DNA of 64,000 nucleotides from the NCBI GenBank assembly GCA_002482845.1, contig DLGT01000172.1:1-64000 (forward strand), read 5' to 3'. The notes under the pieces were generated by a model. It had not been told where the DNA came from, ran no database searches, and was given only the letters and a program-made list of their open reading frames with translations. Below are positions 10,201 to 18,271 of this stretch, one piece after another. The stretch is from Saprospiraceae bacterium UBA7687. Lineage in GTDB: Bacteria > Bacteroidota > Bacteroidia > Chitinophagales > Saprospiraceae. The translations under genes were made by a program, and so were the position numbers. Within the stretch, counting starts at the first letter, position 1, and every line of letters starts with the position of its first letter.

Positions 10201-10260
10201 TGACTCACCAACTACTAGTCCTAGTTGATCGAATAAGCGATATAAATTTTTTTTGGCCAA
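7195..10260 (-). CDS. Eco57I-like N6-adenine DNA methyltransferase (type IIG or related)
   Basis: A 1021-residue protein. Residues 1-140 form an N-terminal alpha/beta domain resembling the nuclease-like N-termini of type IIG enzymes, but the acidic/lysine triad is degenerate (PDAF...FFDLTSK). A class I SAM methyltransferase follows, with motif I FEIAVGSGIFL near residue 348 and the catalytic NPPW near 461. A long C-terminal region after residue 600 looks like a target-recognition domain, with a TaqI-C-like RWKEEYLSFPYLD. Translation probably starts at TTG 10260, since an in-frame stop lies just upstream and there is no ATG; a TAATTTTG -7 box is at 10288-10281. The downstream nuclease-like ORF overlaps its 3' end. 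The DNA is poorer in GC than its flanks, which suggests acquisition. Confidence 0.85.
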   Translation of the reverse strand: MAKKNLYRLFDQLGLVVGESVFFRNNEDGNTFDDFSSDLKKKLDLIKPDAFYVFNNQPFILFFDLTSKNDKLKENEIHKQVWSFDNSPIVFVIKDSELKVYNALSYSKKEESLEEIKLSQKELEDKFSFWNLQSGRTWKWLLDDYYVNNRKKESRKRVNERLFQNIKEVRETLVDKSKNYSLTDDEGNSLILRLIFIRYLIDRKVKIDLDLIPGENTIDRRISFSNLIKNPEKLNQLFFKLNANFNGVLFKELDIQISKEQSSYLANVFKGEIEGQGSLFEGYYFEIFDFSIIPVEVISGIYESLIDPETRNLDSAVYTPSFLVDYILKDTVDQYLEENNTSECKIFEIAVGSGIFLVQSLRKMIEKEIELNGNSNKKIFSERIREIAKNNLFGIDINKEALKVACFSIYIALLDYQDPKDINIYKFPDLIDENLFEANFFNVNHVYNEIIKSKKTQFILGNPPWKSKKSDNFHTTWLKENNKTVGNFEIAQSFLLRSKDFMQVYTKTALIVTSTMFYNVSKTTRAFKKEFLTTFCIDKFFDLSAVKQSLFEQQESPTSIVFYHLSDNKNYETNVVHHHSLKVNSFLKNFKMLVIEKFDQKEILQKHFIENDWMFKVALYGNTLDFKFIKNVKKINQTIGQINPKIIKKGAGILEGDKTKYLTYESIVGKELILNKEINSIFSEAKGNNIIQLKQSHLKSGRINGLYDGSQILIKEQAKNWTEVIVSFCEKAYVFKKGVFGLATTTNYTELKYLFSILISDFYQYYIFLISGSWGTSTRPQIRWKEEYLSFPYLDTSIEIKTKLIELSNLLLPHSKVGMLAAENIFKESIFKKINSIVNELYDIKVHEKDLINYVLDVSRYQFQESKQDYVTSFTKFGRDKTQILKDYADVYLQEFGKIYDDEFIQVEIYQLDHFIAMNFVLYDAPIDKIKFIREKNTEQQVLNILANNLSISQITNSKDSKHNLFIQKDIKGFEKNSFYIIKPNEYKCWHRAMAWYDVAEFREAIQKAEYERINVNIDDF

Positions 10261-10280
10261 TGTCTATATTCAAATTATGG

Positions 10281-10288
10281 CAAAATTA
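10281..10288 (-). promoter_or_regulatory. -7 box of the methylase/nuclease operon
   Basis: The minus strand reads TAATTTTG, a full match to TAnnTTTG, 20 nt upstream of the TTG start at 10260. It supports the TTG start over a more distant one. Confidence 0.45.
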
Positions 10289-10489
10289 CATATATTATTT
10301 TAAATCGAATACTTTTTTAATGGACTATATGCCTACTCCATCCAATCAAACACATTTTAATGATTTACTTAGCTAAATAAAGAGCCTTTGAAACGTTTCT
10401 AAAAAGAAACATTTGAAATATGGCTTTATCGTAGTTAACAAATTTAGCTAAATTTATAAAGTATGTCAGAAAATACCCCAAAAATCCAC

Positions 10490-10520
10490 TTCACACCATT
10501 ATATCCCCATTCATCGGAAA
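10490..10520 (+). promoter_or_regulatory. Direct-repeat activator site upstream of the kinase operon
   Basis: TTCACACC, 12 nt, then TTCATCGGAAA: two half-sites starting with TTC whose starts are exactly 20 bp apart. The same element with the same spacing occurs at 18201-18231 upstream of the LytTR regulator gene, again ending 3-4 nt before the -33 box. LytTR proteins bind direct repeats about two helical turns apart, so this is the likely binding site of the regulator at 18272. Confidence 0.65.
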
Positions 10521-10524
10521 TAGC

Positions 10525-10555
10525 TTTGTGTACCTAATGATTTGTCTTTACTTTG
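10525..10555 (+). promoter_or_regulatory. Promoter of the kinase operon
   Basis: TTTG (10525-10528) and TTACTTTG (10548-10555) are separated by 19 nt, the usual Bacteroidota -33/-7 spacing. The -7 box overlaps the in-frame TTG at 10553, so translation must start downstream, at ATG 10565 or 10574, on a very short leader. Confidence 0.6.
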
Positions 10556-10564
10556 TTAGAAAAT

Positions 10565-12226
10565 ATGGATGATATGAATAAGGTATTTTGGTATAGTTTG
10601 ATATTCGCTGCGATCGCAACTTATTTTTATGTAGGATATAGTGTCTCTTCACATTGGGAGGCTGCAGTCAAATATGGCAATAAAGTGACGCATAACAATT
10701 CGGGTAATCAGATACCATCTTTAAATATCAAAGATACTCGTGAAGGTGATTTTTACATCATCATAGACTCCTTAAAAAACAGAAAATATTTTCGTGTCAT
10801 TGGTCTCACTTCAGATTCATTATTATGTATAAATTTTGGTAAAGATGCGAGTGTTTTGCCAAAGATATTAGATTATTCATCTTATATAAAGAGTCAAGGT
10901 TTTTTTATTGACGAACGAGTCAATTGGGTAGATGAGTTAATGAAGAATGATGAAAATTTTAATGATAAACTTGATCTTTTAGGTGTAAATGAAATTGATT
11001 CTTTATTAAACTCGCAAGAAGTTATTGGCTTTGGATTGAACGATGTTACTTACACGCCAGGATACAATTTTATGTTCAAATATGCTTTGGCATATCCTTC
11101 AATTTTAGGACTCGTAATCTTGCTCTTTTTATTTATTATTTTCATTTTTGAAAAGATTTTAAGCATCATTCCTACAAAGAAAAAGCAGTTAGTTCGGTAT
11201 ATTTTCGTTTTAAGTGCGATTTTACTTTATGCTTTATTTAATGCACATTACATGGGGTTTTCACAATTGTTCAATACCGGATGGCATGCATACCTATTCA
11301 TTTTTATAAGCCATTCTTTTGTGTTTTTTATTTTTCAGTTTATATCTCAAAAGTTTAGTCATAAGGATTTTGAAGTACGTGAGTTTATAAAGTTTATAAC
11401 AATCATTTTTTTAGGTGTGATTTTTCAGTTTATTTTTAAATTGATATCCATATTTATACTTGAAGAGTTCGTTAAGTATGACTATAATTATACCAATATT
11501 TTTTTTATTGCCTTACAACAAGCATTCAAATTTTGGATAGCGGTAGCCACAGCCAATTTTCTTCATAATCTTATACGCTATATTTATACACTTAGACGCA
11601 AATCGAAACAACTTCAAGCCATTACATCAGATGCACAGAAATCATCAGACGCGCTACATCAATCAGAAACAAATGTCAATACTCATTTTCTATACAATTC
11701 GCTGCATGCCATTGCTGCATTGGCACCTGTAGCACCAGATAAAACCGAAACACTCGCCCTCTCACTAGCTAAATACTACAGATATGCAACCAATAGAAAT
11801 GACGAAACCTGGATCAGTGTCGAGGATGAAATAGAAGCTTTGTCAGCATATCTCGAGGTAGAAAAAATCCGTATGGGCGAAAAACTAAGTTATGATTTTC
11901 ATGTAAAAAATGATGTCTTGTCTTTCAAAATACCTAAATTTCTCCTACAGCCGTTGGCGGAAAACGCCATAAAATATGGATATAATTCAGAGAATGATTA
12001 CACCAAAATATCGATAATAGCCATTAAAAATGGTGATGATGTTCTAAAAATATCTGTTTTTGATAGTGGCAAGCCATTTAGCGATAACATGGAAATAGGC
12101 ACTGGTATAAAATACATTAACGACCAACTGAAACGATTTTATCCAGATAGACACACGATTAGTTTTGTGAATGAACCAATGAAATGTGTGGAGATATTGT
12201 TAAATAAAAAAAACATGTATAAATGA
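10565..12226 (+). CDS. LytS/YehU-like sensor histidine kinase, first of a tandem pair
   Basis: About 553 residues, an inner-membrane sensor kinase. One helix near the N-terminus precedes an extracytoplasmic domain of about 130 residues; five further helices span roughly residues 155-340. A short linker leads to the His_kinase H-box (NTHFLYNSLHAIAAL) and a HATPase with the N-box LAENAIKYGY and the G-box DSGKPF. The usual H-box is NPHFLYN; here Pro is replaced by Thr. The stop overlaps the start of the second kinase (ATGA), and the two share their extracytoplasmic motif and C-terminus, so they are tandem paralogues. I reject the in-frame TTG at 10553 because it lies in the -7 box. Confidence 0.85.
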   Translation: MDDMNKVFWYSLIFAAIATYFYVGYSVSSHWEAAVKYGNKVTHNNSGNQIPSLNIKDTREGDFYIIIDSLKNRKYFRVIGLTSDSLLCINFGKDASVLPKILDYSSYIKSQGFFIDERVNWVDELMKNDENFNDKLDLLGVNEIDSLLNSQEVIGFGLNDVTYTPGYNFMFKYALAYPSILGLVILLFLFIIFIFEKILSIIPTKKKQLVRYIFVLSAILLYALFNAHYMGFSQLFNTGWHAYLFIFISHSFVFFIFQFISQKFSHKDFEVREFIKFITIIFLGVIFQFIFKLISIFILEEFVKYDYNYTNIFFIALQQAFKFWIAVATANFLHNLIRYIYTLRRKSKQLQAITSDAQKSSDALHQSETNVNTHFLYNSLHAIAALAPVAPDKTETLALSLAKYYRYATNRNDETWISVEDEIEALSAYLEVEKIRMGEKLSYDFHVKNDVLSFKIPKFLLQPLAENAIKYGYNSENDYTKISIIAIKNGDDVLKISVFDSGKPFSDNMEIGTGIKYINDQLKRFYPDRHTISFVNEPMKCVEILLNKKNMYK

Positions 12227-13818
12227 AAAAGATTCATATTTTTACCTTTATTATTTTAGGGATTGGCATTTTATCAGCCTTCATTCACTTTTGGGTAATA
12301 TTCGACAATTACAATTATAATCATAGATATTATCAAAGGACATTTATTTATGAAAATATTGAAAAAAATGATTTTGGGTTAATTGTAAATGCAAAAAATG
12401 AAGTCAAATACTTTAGGGTTATCGGCCATACGGTAGATCATAACTTGTGTTTTCAATTTGGAAAAGCTGATAAACAAATCCCGCAAGATGTATTAACTAA
12501 ATTGGCAAATTCAAAGGGAGAAGAGCCATTATATTTGACTCAAAAGTGGGTTAGTGATATATTTAATGATTCAGATGCGTGGGAAAAAACATTAACTATC
12601 GTTTCTCAAAAAAACATCAATGAAATTAATGAAAACGATAAAATATATTATTACCAAAGGACGATGAGAGTCGGTGAAGTGCCTAATTTCAGTATAACGC
12701 TTCCTTTGAATTTCATCTTTTATATTTTAGCGGGATACATTTTTATTTTTATTGTAATGAAGATTAATCATTGGGCAAATAATAACTTTAAACTAAAGAA
12801 TTTTATCATATTTATTTCTATTAGTTGCTTCAGTTTTTTGCTCGCGTCAATGTTTTCTATCAAATCATTCGATAAAGTATTTTATATTTTCCTATTAAAA
12901 AATATAGTTTTCTTTTTAATTATATTTGTATTAGTACAATGGGTTAATAAGAAATTTGTAGCTCAAACATTTGAAAAAAAGGAACTAATTAAGTTTGCCT
13001 TAATTCTTATGGTAGCCTTTTTTATAGAGCTAGTTTCCATTGTTCATAACAATATTAAATATTTTGGTTTTGAAAATGCATTTGAATTTAGCAATTTACT
13101 AGAAGATTTGAATGTGATGTATTTTTGGATCTACTTCGCCGTAGCCAATTTCATGAGCAATCTTACGTTCTATATCATATCACTCAGGAAAGAAGAAAAA
13201 ATATTCAAACTTCAAAAATCAGAAGGAACTTTAGCTTTGTCCACACTAGCATCTATCCAATCTCGCATCAATCCACATTTTCTCTACAACGCACTGAATA
13301 GCATCGCATCACTCTCCCGCACAGATCCACAAAAGACCGAAGAAATGGCACTCCAATTGGCTAAGTTTTATGATCAATGTAGCGACATCAAATCAAAGCC
13401 AATGATAACTTTAGTGGAGGAGCTAGAAATTATAAAGTCGTATCTAAAAATTGAAAAAATTAGATTTGGCGATCGCATCCAAGTAATATTACCAGAGGGT
13501 GATGATGTCATGGAATGTATGATACCATCCTTTACGCTCCAACCTATCGTAGAGAACGCCATTAAATACGGATACAACACAGAAGAAAATGTGATCACTA
13601 TTCGTATTATAGCAGAGTCGAATGGCAAGTCCCTTATACTTCGTATTTATGATAGTGGTCCACCTTTCTCAGGAGATATGCACTCTGGATACGGACTGAG
13701 TAGTATCGCCAAAAAGCTCAAAGTATTGTACCCTGATCGACACACAATTAGTTTTATCAATGAGCCTGAGAAATGTGTAGAGATTGTACTTAATATGAAA
13801 TATGATGAAATCAGTTAA
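12223..13818 (+). CDS. LytS/YehU-like sensor histidine kinase, second of the pair
   Basis: 531 residues with the same design as the preceding kinase: one N-terminal helix, an extracytoplasmic domain with YFRVIG motif, five helices, then the canonical H-box INPHFLYNALNSIASL and N-box VENAIKYGYN. The C-terminal motif YPDRHTISFINEPEKCVEI is nearly identical to that of its neighbour. It starts four bases before the upstream stop (ATGA), so the two are translationally coupled and could form a heteromeric sensor. The probable partner is the LytTR regulator at 18272, which carries the same promoter element. The signal is unknown. Confidence 0.87.
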   Translation: MKKIHIFTFIILGIGILSAFIHFWVIFDNYNYNHRYYQRTFIYENIEKNDFGLIVNAKNEVKYFRVIGHTVDHNLCFQFGKADKQIPQDVLTKLANSKGEEPLYLTQKWVSDIFNDSDAWEKTLTIVSQKNINEINENDKIYYYQRTMRVGEVPNFSITLPLNFIFYILAGYIFIFIVMKINHWANNNFKLKNFIIFISISCFSFLLASMFSIKSFDKVFYIFLLKNIVFFLIIFVLVQWVNKKFVAQTFEKKELIKFALILMVAFFIELVSIVHNNIKYFGFENAFEFSNLLEDLNVMYFWIYFAVANFMSNLTFYIISLRKEEKIFKLQKSEGTLALSTLASIQSRINPHFLYNALNSIASLSRTDPQKTEEMALQLAKFYDQCSDIKSKPMITLVEELEIIKSYLKIEKIRFGDRIQVILPEGDDVMECMIPSFTLQPIVENAIKYGYNTEENVITIRIIAESNGKSLILRIYDSGPPFSGDMHSGYGLSSIAKKLKVLYPDRHTISFINEPEKCVEIVLNMKYDEIS

Positions 13819-13895
13819 ATTGATGTTAAAATATTGAAGTGAGTTATTGTTTTAAAATAAAATTCTAATTTTGTTAAACATTAAAATTATATATT

Positions 13896-14867
13896 ATGAA
13901 TCGTTTTTTCTTTTTACTATTTTTTATCCTTATTTTTTCAACAATAGGTTCAGCTCAAAATGCGCTTTATAGGCTGTTTGTAAGGGAAGCTGACTCACTA
14001 TATGACGCGAAAGAATATTTAAAATCTGCACAAAGATATTCAAAAGCTTTTGAGTCGAATGGCTGGAAAGGATTTTCCATTGATAGGTACAATGCAGCTT
14101 GCTCATGGGCGTTGGCGGGAGTTCCTGACAGTGCTTTTTTTCAGTTGGATCGGACTACCAAAGCCAATTATACAAATATTGGGCACATCACACAAGATAC
14201 GGATCTCATTTCACTACATAACGACAAAAGATGGCAGCCAATACTCGATGTCATTAAAGGAAATAAAGAAAAGGAAGAAGCAAATCTTGACAAATCACTT
14301 GTGGCTATCCTTGATACCGTTTATATAGAAGATCAGAAATATAGACAGCAAATAAATGATATAGAATCAAAGTACGGGTGGGAATCTCAGGAAATGAAGG
14401 ACCATTGGAAAATAATTCATGAAAAGGATTCCATCAATTTGATAAAGGTTTCCAAAATCCTTGATACTCATGGTTGGCCAGGTCCTGATGTGGTAGGAAG
14501 GCAAGGAAGTTCAGCAATATTTTTAGTGATCCAACATTCTGATTTGCCGATTCAAGAAAAATATTTACCACTTATGAGAGAGGCAGTAAAAAACAAAAAA
14601 GCCCAGGGCAGTAGTCTTGCATTACTAGAAGATCGTGTCGCTCTAAGACAAGGTAAAAGACAAATTTATGGTAGTCAAGTGGGTAGAGATGAAGAGACAG
14701 GAACGTATTATGTCTCGCCACTAGAAGATTCTGATAATGTTGACAAACGACGTGCCGAAGTAGGCTTACCACCACTAGCAGATTACGTCAGCAATTGGCA
14801 AATAAAATGGGATCCTGCACAATACAAAATAGACTTGCCTGCAATCGAAGCCAAAAGAAAGAAGTAA
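13896..14867 (+). CDS. Secreted DUF6624-type protein
   Basis: 323 residues with a Sec signal peptide (MNRFFFLLFFILIFSTIGSAQ). A TPR-like helical segment follows (about 25-110, YDAKEYLKSAQRYSKAF...), and the C-terminal part resembles DUF6624: LPLMREAVKNKKAQGSSLAL, LLEDRVALRQGKRQIYGSQ and VGLPPLADY. The family is common in Bacteroidota; its function is unknown. A TAATTTTG -7 box at 13866-13873 gives it its own promoter downstream of the kinases, so it need not be in their operon. It is convergent with the KamA gene, with a small hairpin between them. Confidence 0.8.
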   Translation: MNRFFFLLFFILIFSTIGSAQNALYRLFVREADSLYDAKEYLKSAQRYSKAFESNGWKGFSIDRYNAACSWALAGVPDSAFFQLDRTTKANYTNIGHITQDTDLISLHNDKRWQPILDVIKGNKEKEEANLDKSLVAILDTVYIEDQKYRQQINDIESKYGWESQEMKDHWKIIHEKDSINLIKVSKILDTHGWPGPDVVGRQGSSAIFLVIQHSDLPIQEKYLPLMREAVKNKKAQGSSLALLEDRVALRQGKRQIYGSQVGRDEETGTYYVSPLEDSDNVDKRRAEVGLPPLADYVSNWQIKWDPAQYKIDLPAIEAKRKK

Positions 14868-14901
14868 ATTTTCTAAGATTATTAGGAGAACATGTATAGC
14901 A

Positions 14902-14920
14902 TCGAAGTTAAAAACTTCGA
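14902..14920. terminator. Short hairpin between convergent genes
   Basis: TCGAAGTT-AAA-AACTTCGA is a perfect 8-bp stem in the 74-nt gap between the convergent DUF6624 and KamA genes. There is no strong U-tract on either side, so termination is only suggested by position. Confidence 0.35.
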
Positions 14921-14941
14921 GGATCGAATTTGGTATCTTTA

Positions 14942-16240
14942 CTAAAACATCTCTGCCATTTCATTTTCAAAGAAAAATGATTCGGAAAATGCAGGTTTGA
15001 GGTCATCTATCCACAGAGCTTTTGGATCGTACTTGGCATAAAATGGACGACCTACCCAATCGGGTTCTCTTCCTTGCAGAAAACGCAAGGCCATGACTTT
15101 TTCCTGATTGATTTCGCTTACACCCAGTATTTGTATTTTACCTGGCGTACAAGACATACTCGGTCCTCTGACACTGCGACATATACCACTGACTGATGTG
15201 TAAGCTTCTCTGAATATTTCCCAAGCTTTGACCAGTGGTACGGCAAAATAATCTCTTGCGCCAGTGTCCCTCGGTATAAACATATAGTAAGGTATTACAT
15301 TTTGATTCACTTGTTCGCGCCACATTTCTGACCATATTTCGGCACCATCATTGATGTGTTGTAGGATCGGAGATTGTGATCTGATTTGCATGCCTGTCGA
15401 TCGCAATCGTGAGATGGCTGTTTTTACCACATCCGTAGAAAGCTCTATAGGATGACTAAAATGTGCCATAAATGACAAGTTGATTCCTTTTTTTACTATT
15501 CTTTCGAACAACTGAAGAAATTGGTCTGCATCCGGATCGCTCACAAATTTGTAAGGCCAAAATCCTAAAGCTTTGGAGCCTATTCTTATCGTCTGGATGT
15601 TGGTTTTATTGTCATCAGAAATGAATGGCTCGATGTACTTTTCGAATACCTTAAAACTCATGATCATCGGGTCTCCACCTGTAAAAAGTATGTCTGTTAC
15701 TTCTTGATGTTCTTCTAGATATTTTACAAGAAGTTCCGTCTCTTTCATGGCAAATTTCAGCTCGTCCATACCGACAAATTGTGGCCATCTAAAACAAAAT
15801 GTGCAGTAACTATGACAAGTCTGTCCCGCACTTGGAAAAAATAATACGATTTCTCTATATTTATGCTGTACGCCCCAAAGTTTTTCGCCATCAATTTCGG
15901 GTACATTATACTCTTTTTGGCCTGCTGGGTGTGGGTTGAGTTGATATCTAATATTATTGGCAACTGTTTTCAGATAGAGTTTGTCGTCTGTTTTGTCGAG
16001 TGCCGCAGCCATTTCGGTGTAATGCTCTTCCGACAACATTCCTTTTTGTGGAAAGGTGAGATGATACATGGCATCATTTTCTAGGTTATCCCAATCGATA
16101 AGGTTGTCCAATACATAATTATTGACCTTAAAAGGTAATACACTAGCGACTACACTGATATCTCTTTTTGTTTCTTCTGATAAATGTGATACCTGTGGAA
16201 TAGATAAATAATTGTGTAAACTATAAGATTTATACTTCAT
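14942..16240 (-). CDS. KamA-family radical SAM protein (lysine 2,3-aminomutase-like)
   Basis: 432 residues. The radical SAM cluster motif is CHSYCTFC (CxxxCxxC, near residue 140), followed by FRWPQF and the SAM-binding LFTGGDPMIM. This Cys-motif and flank are typical of the KamA/lysine 2,3-aminomutase superfamily, which moves an amino group between adjacent carbons with SAM and PLP. The sequence is divergent from clostridial KamA in its N- and C-terminal parts, so lysine is not assured as substrate. It stands alone by spacing. The ATG at 16240 fits the length of KamA-like proteins. Without alignment I cannot confirm the PLP lysine. Confidence 0.85.
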   Translation of the reverse strand: MKYKSYSLHNYLSIPQVSHLSEETKRDISVVASVLPFKVNNYVLDNLIDWDNLENDAMYHLTFPQKGMLSEEHYTEMAAALDKTDDKLYLKTVANNIRYQLNPHPAGQKEYNVPEIDGEKLWGVQHKYREIVLFFPSAGQTCHSYCTFCFRWPQFVGMDELKFAMKETELLVKYLEEHQEVTDILFTGGDPMIMSFKVFEKYIEPFISDDNKTNIQTIRIGSKALGFWPYKFVSDPDADQFLQLFERIVKKGINLSFMAHFSHPIELSTDVVKTAISRLRSTGMQIRSQSPILQHINDGAEIWSEMWREQVNQNVIPYYMFIPRDTGARDYFAVPLVKAWEIFREAYTSVSGICRSVRGPSMSCTPGKIQILGVSEINQEKVMALRFLQGREPDWVGRPFYAKYDPKALWIDDLKPAFSESFFFENEMAEMF

Positions 16241-16680
16241 TGGTTGTGGCTTTATGACTTTAAATAAATAATGATCTGACTAGTGTCTTATGCCGGAAAA
16301 GCAATATAAAAGCCCTGAAAATATGCCAATAAGACTATTAATGTCTATGGTTGGGAATAAATAAATACCTCTTGTGTGAAGGCGATGGGCAGATTGCCGA
16401 ATTGTAAAGTTAGGCAAAAAATCTGAAAAGTCAAAATTGAAATATCAAAAAAGTAGAATTTTCTTATTTTTTAGCTTACTCTAGTGCTGAATAAGTATGT
16501 CTAAAATACTAAATTTCTTATAGATTAATGACTAATATTGTTTTGCAAAAATATCGAAATAATTTTTTTTTATAAAACAACATAATTATATATTGTTGTT
16601 TAAGATTAACAAAAGTGATGATTGTTAAAAAAAAATAACAATATTGAAATTAGCTATTTTGCAGTAGAAAATGTTCCGCC
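16241..16680. other. Intergenic region with AT-rich palindromes
   Basis: 440 nt without a credible gene. It holds the promoter region of the KamA gene and, at its right end, the hairpins AAACAACA-TAATTATA-TATTGTTGTTT (about 16576-16602) and ATTGTTA-A7-TAACAAT (16621-16641). A 23-bp sequence starting GATTAACAAAA (16604-16626) recurs with 20 of 23 matches at 17990-18012, on the other side of the dead ATPase gene. Confidence 0.4.
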
Positions 16681-17889
16681 TTATCTTTTTGTCTCCAATA
16701 AACCTATCATCCACATGGGTATGATGCCCGTGCCGCCTCTACTGATACCCTCTTTGACCAGGATTGCATTGGGCATTCCGCTGAGTTGATGGAACGTCTT
16801 ATTGGCGCCACCTACTTCTATTACATATTTTTCGTCTATCATATAGTCACTTTTGTTGGTGTAGAAACGACGCCTGCTCTACTCAAGTTATTCATCACAA
16901 AAGTCTCTCTGATTGTACCGCTATTGACAGATGCAACATCAAAAGCTTAGAGGAGATTTGTGTTTTCTAGATATATTTTATCGGCCTTTGTGAGTGCGCT
17001 ATCTGATTTTGTCATGGATTTAAATCCGTATATAATATCCGCTTCTGCAAGGTAATCCAGATAAGTCAATACACTATTGCGTGACATTGCAAGGTCTCGA
17101 GAAAGCTTCGATACATTAGGACTAAAGGGTACAATTCTAGAGATAAGTGCGAGCAATTTTTTAATTTGACGTGCTGACTCATAGTCAATATTGAAAATGG
17201 CCGTCATGTCAGCATCTATCACTTGCAAGATAACAGATTGTAGTCGATCATGATATTTATTGCCAGATTCTTTATAATATGGGTAATATCCTTTTTTGAG
17301 ATAAATATTAAATTTTCTACCTAAATCCATTTTTTCGTAATACTTATCATAGATTTCTGCATGGTTTTCTAGCAATTCATCTAATGAAAAATTAGGTATT
17401 TCTTCTTTATATTCGAAAGCTACAAATTCACTAAATGACATACCACGCATTCTATATTCGTACATTCTTCGGCTTAGATCACCTTGTCCTGCTTTAATAT
17501 CAAGTGCTGACGAAGAGGTGACAATGAGTCTTACTTCTGTATAATTATCATAAATATTTTTAATTTCGATAGACCAATTTGGATATTTATGTACTTCGTC
17601 TAGTCCGAAAAGTCGATATCCTTTTTTTGTACAATGCATCTACCGTTTCTGACAATGTATTGGAAAGAAAAAATATATTATCTAATGACAGATAGGCACT
17701 TGTCTCACTTGAAGTCTTTAGGTATCGTAGCATCATATAGGTTTTGCCTACGCCACGACATCCTTTAAGTAGGATTAATCTAGACTTCCATTCTACATCC
17801 ATTTACGATTCACGCAAAAAATCAGTCTAAGTATTGGTTATTTTACGCTTACTTATTTCCAATAGATGCACTAATATTTCATTAGCCAT
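16681..17889 (-). pseudogene. Degenerate AAA ATPase (DUF4143-type) gene
   Basis: Read on the minus strand from ATG 17889, the pieces spell one ATPase of about 400 codons. MANEILVHLLEISKRKITNT is followed by a stop (TAG), then TDFLRES and a second stop (TAA). Next come Walker A KGCRGVGKTYMM, a frameshift near 17630, then Walker B-like YRLFGLDEVHKYPNW. A middle region is open to LENTNLL, where a third stop (TAA, 16945-16947) interrupts. After another frameshift near 16870 the C-terminus ends ...IIPMWMIGLLETKR at 16681. These are ATPases of unknown role common in Bacteroidota. Three nonsense changes and two frameshifts make this a clear pseudogene. Confidence 0.85.
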
Positions 17890-18200
17890 ATTCAATATTT
17901 TATAAACTAATGCAAAAGATAATGCTTTTATGAAATACAAAATGTTAAAATGTTGAATAATAATAACAAAAACATAAAATGTTATATAGGATTAACAAAA
18001 ATGATAAATGTTTATTAAGGTGATCATAATGTGATATGGTGCTTTTTATACTGAAATGAATTAGTGGCTTTTCTGAGCTATTTGTTAGTAATTATTATCA
18101 TGACTTTACTTATTTTAAAAATGACCATATTTATATCTTAACAATATTTGATAATAGACAACATCCTAAAAAACGTCCGTTGTAACTTTCCATCACCCAT

Positions 18201-18231
18201 TTCACACCCATATATCCCGTTTCGTCAGAAA
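18201..18231 (+). promoter_or_regulatory. Direct-repeat activator site upstream of the LytTR regulator
   Basis: TTCACACC, 12 nt, then TTCGTCAGAAA: same half-sites and same 20-bp offset as at 10490-10520, again ending just upstream of the -33 box. Between the repeats both copies contain TATATCCC. Conservation at two distant promoters of one signalling system points to autoregulation by the LytTR protein. Confidence 0.65.
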
Positions 18232-18234
18232 ATG

Positions 18235-18266
18235 TTTGGATACATCACCTTAAGATTGTTTCTTTG
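18235..18266 (+). promoter_or_regulatory. Promoter of the LytTR regulator
   Basis: TTTG (18235-18238) and TTTCTTTG (18259-18266) with a 20-nt spacer. The ATG at 18272 is only 5 nt beyond the -7 box, so the mRNA is probably leaderless. Confidence 0.55.
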
Positions 18267-18271
18267 CTACC

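Noticed and set aside
10553..10564. TTG start for the first sensor kinase
   Set aside because: The codon lies inside the -7 promoter box, so it cannot be in the mRNA.
16947..17802. Two separate genes (ATP-binding fragments of 230 and 71 residues)
   Set aside because: They are consecutive pieces of one ATPase frame broken by frameshifts and stops.
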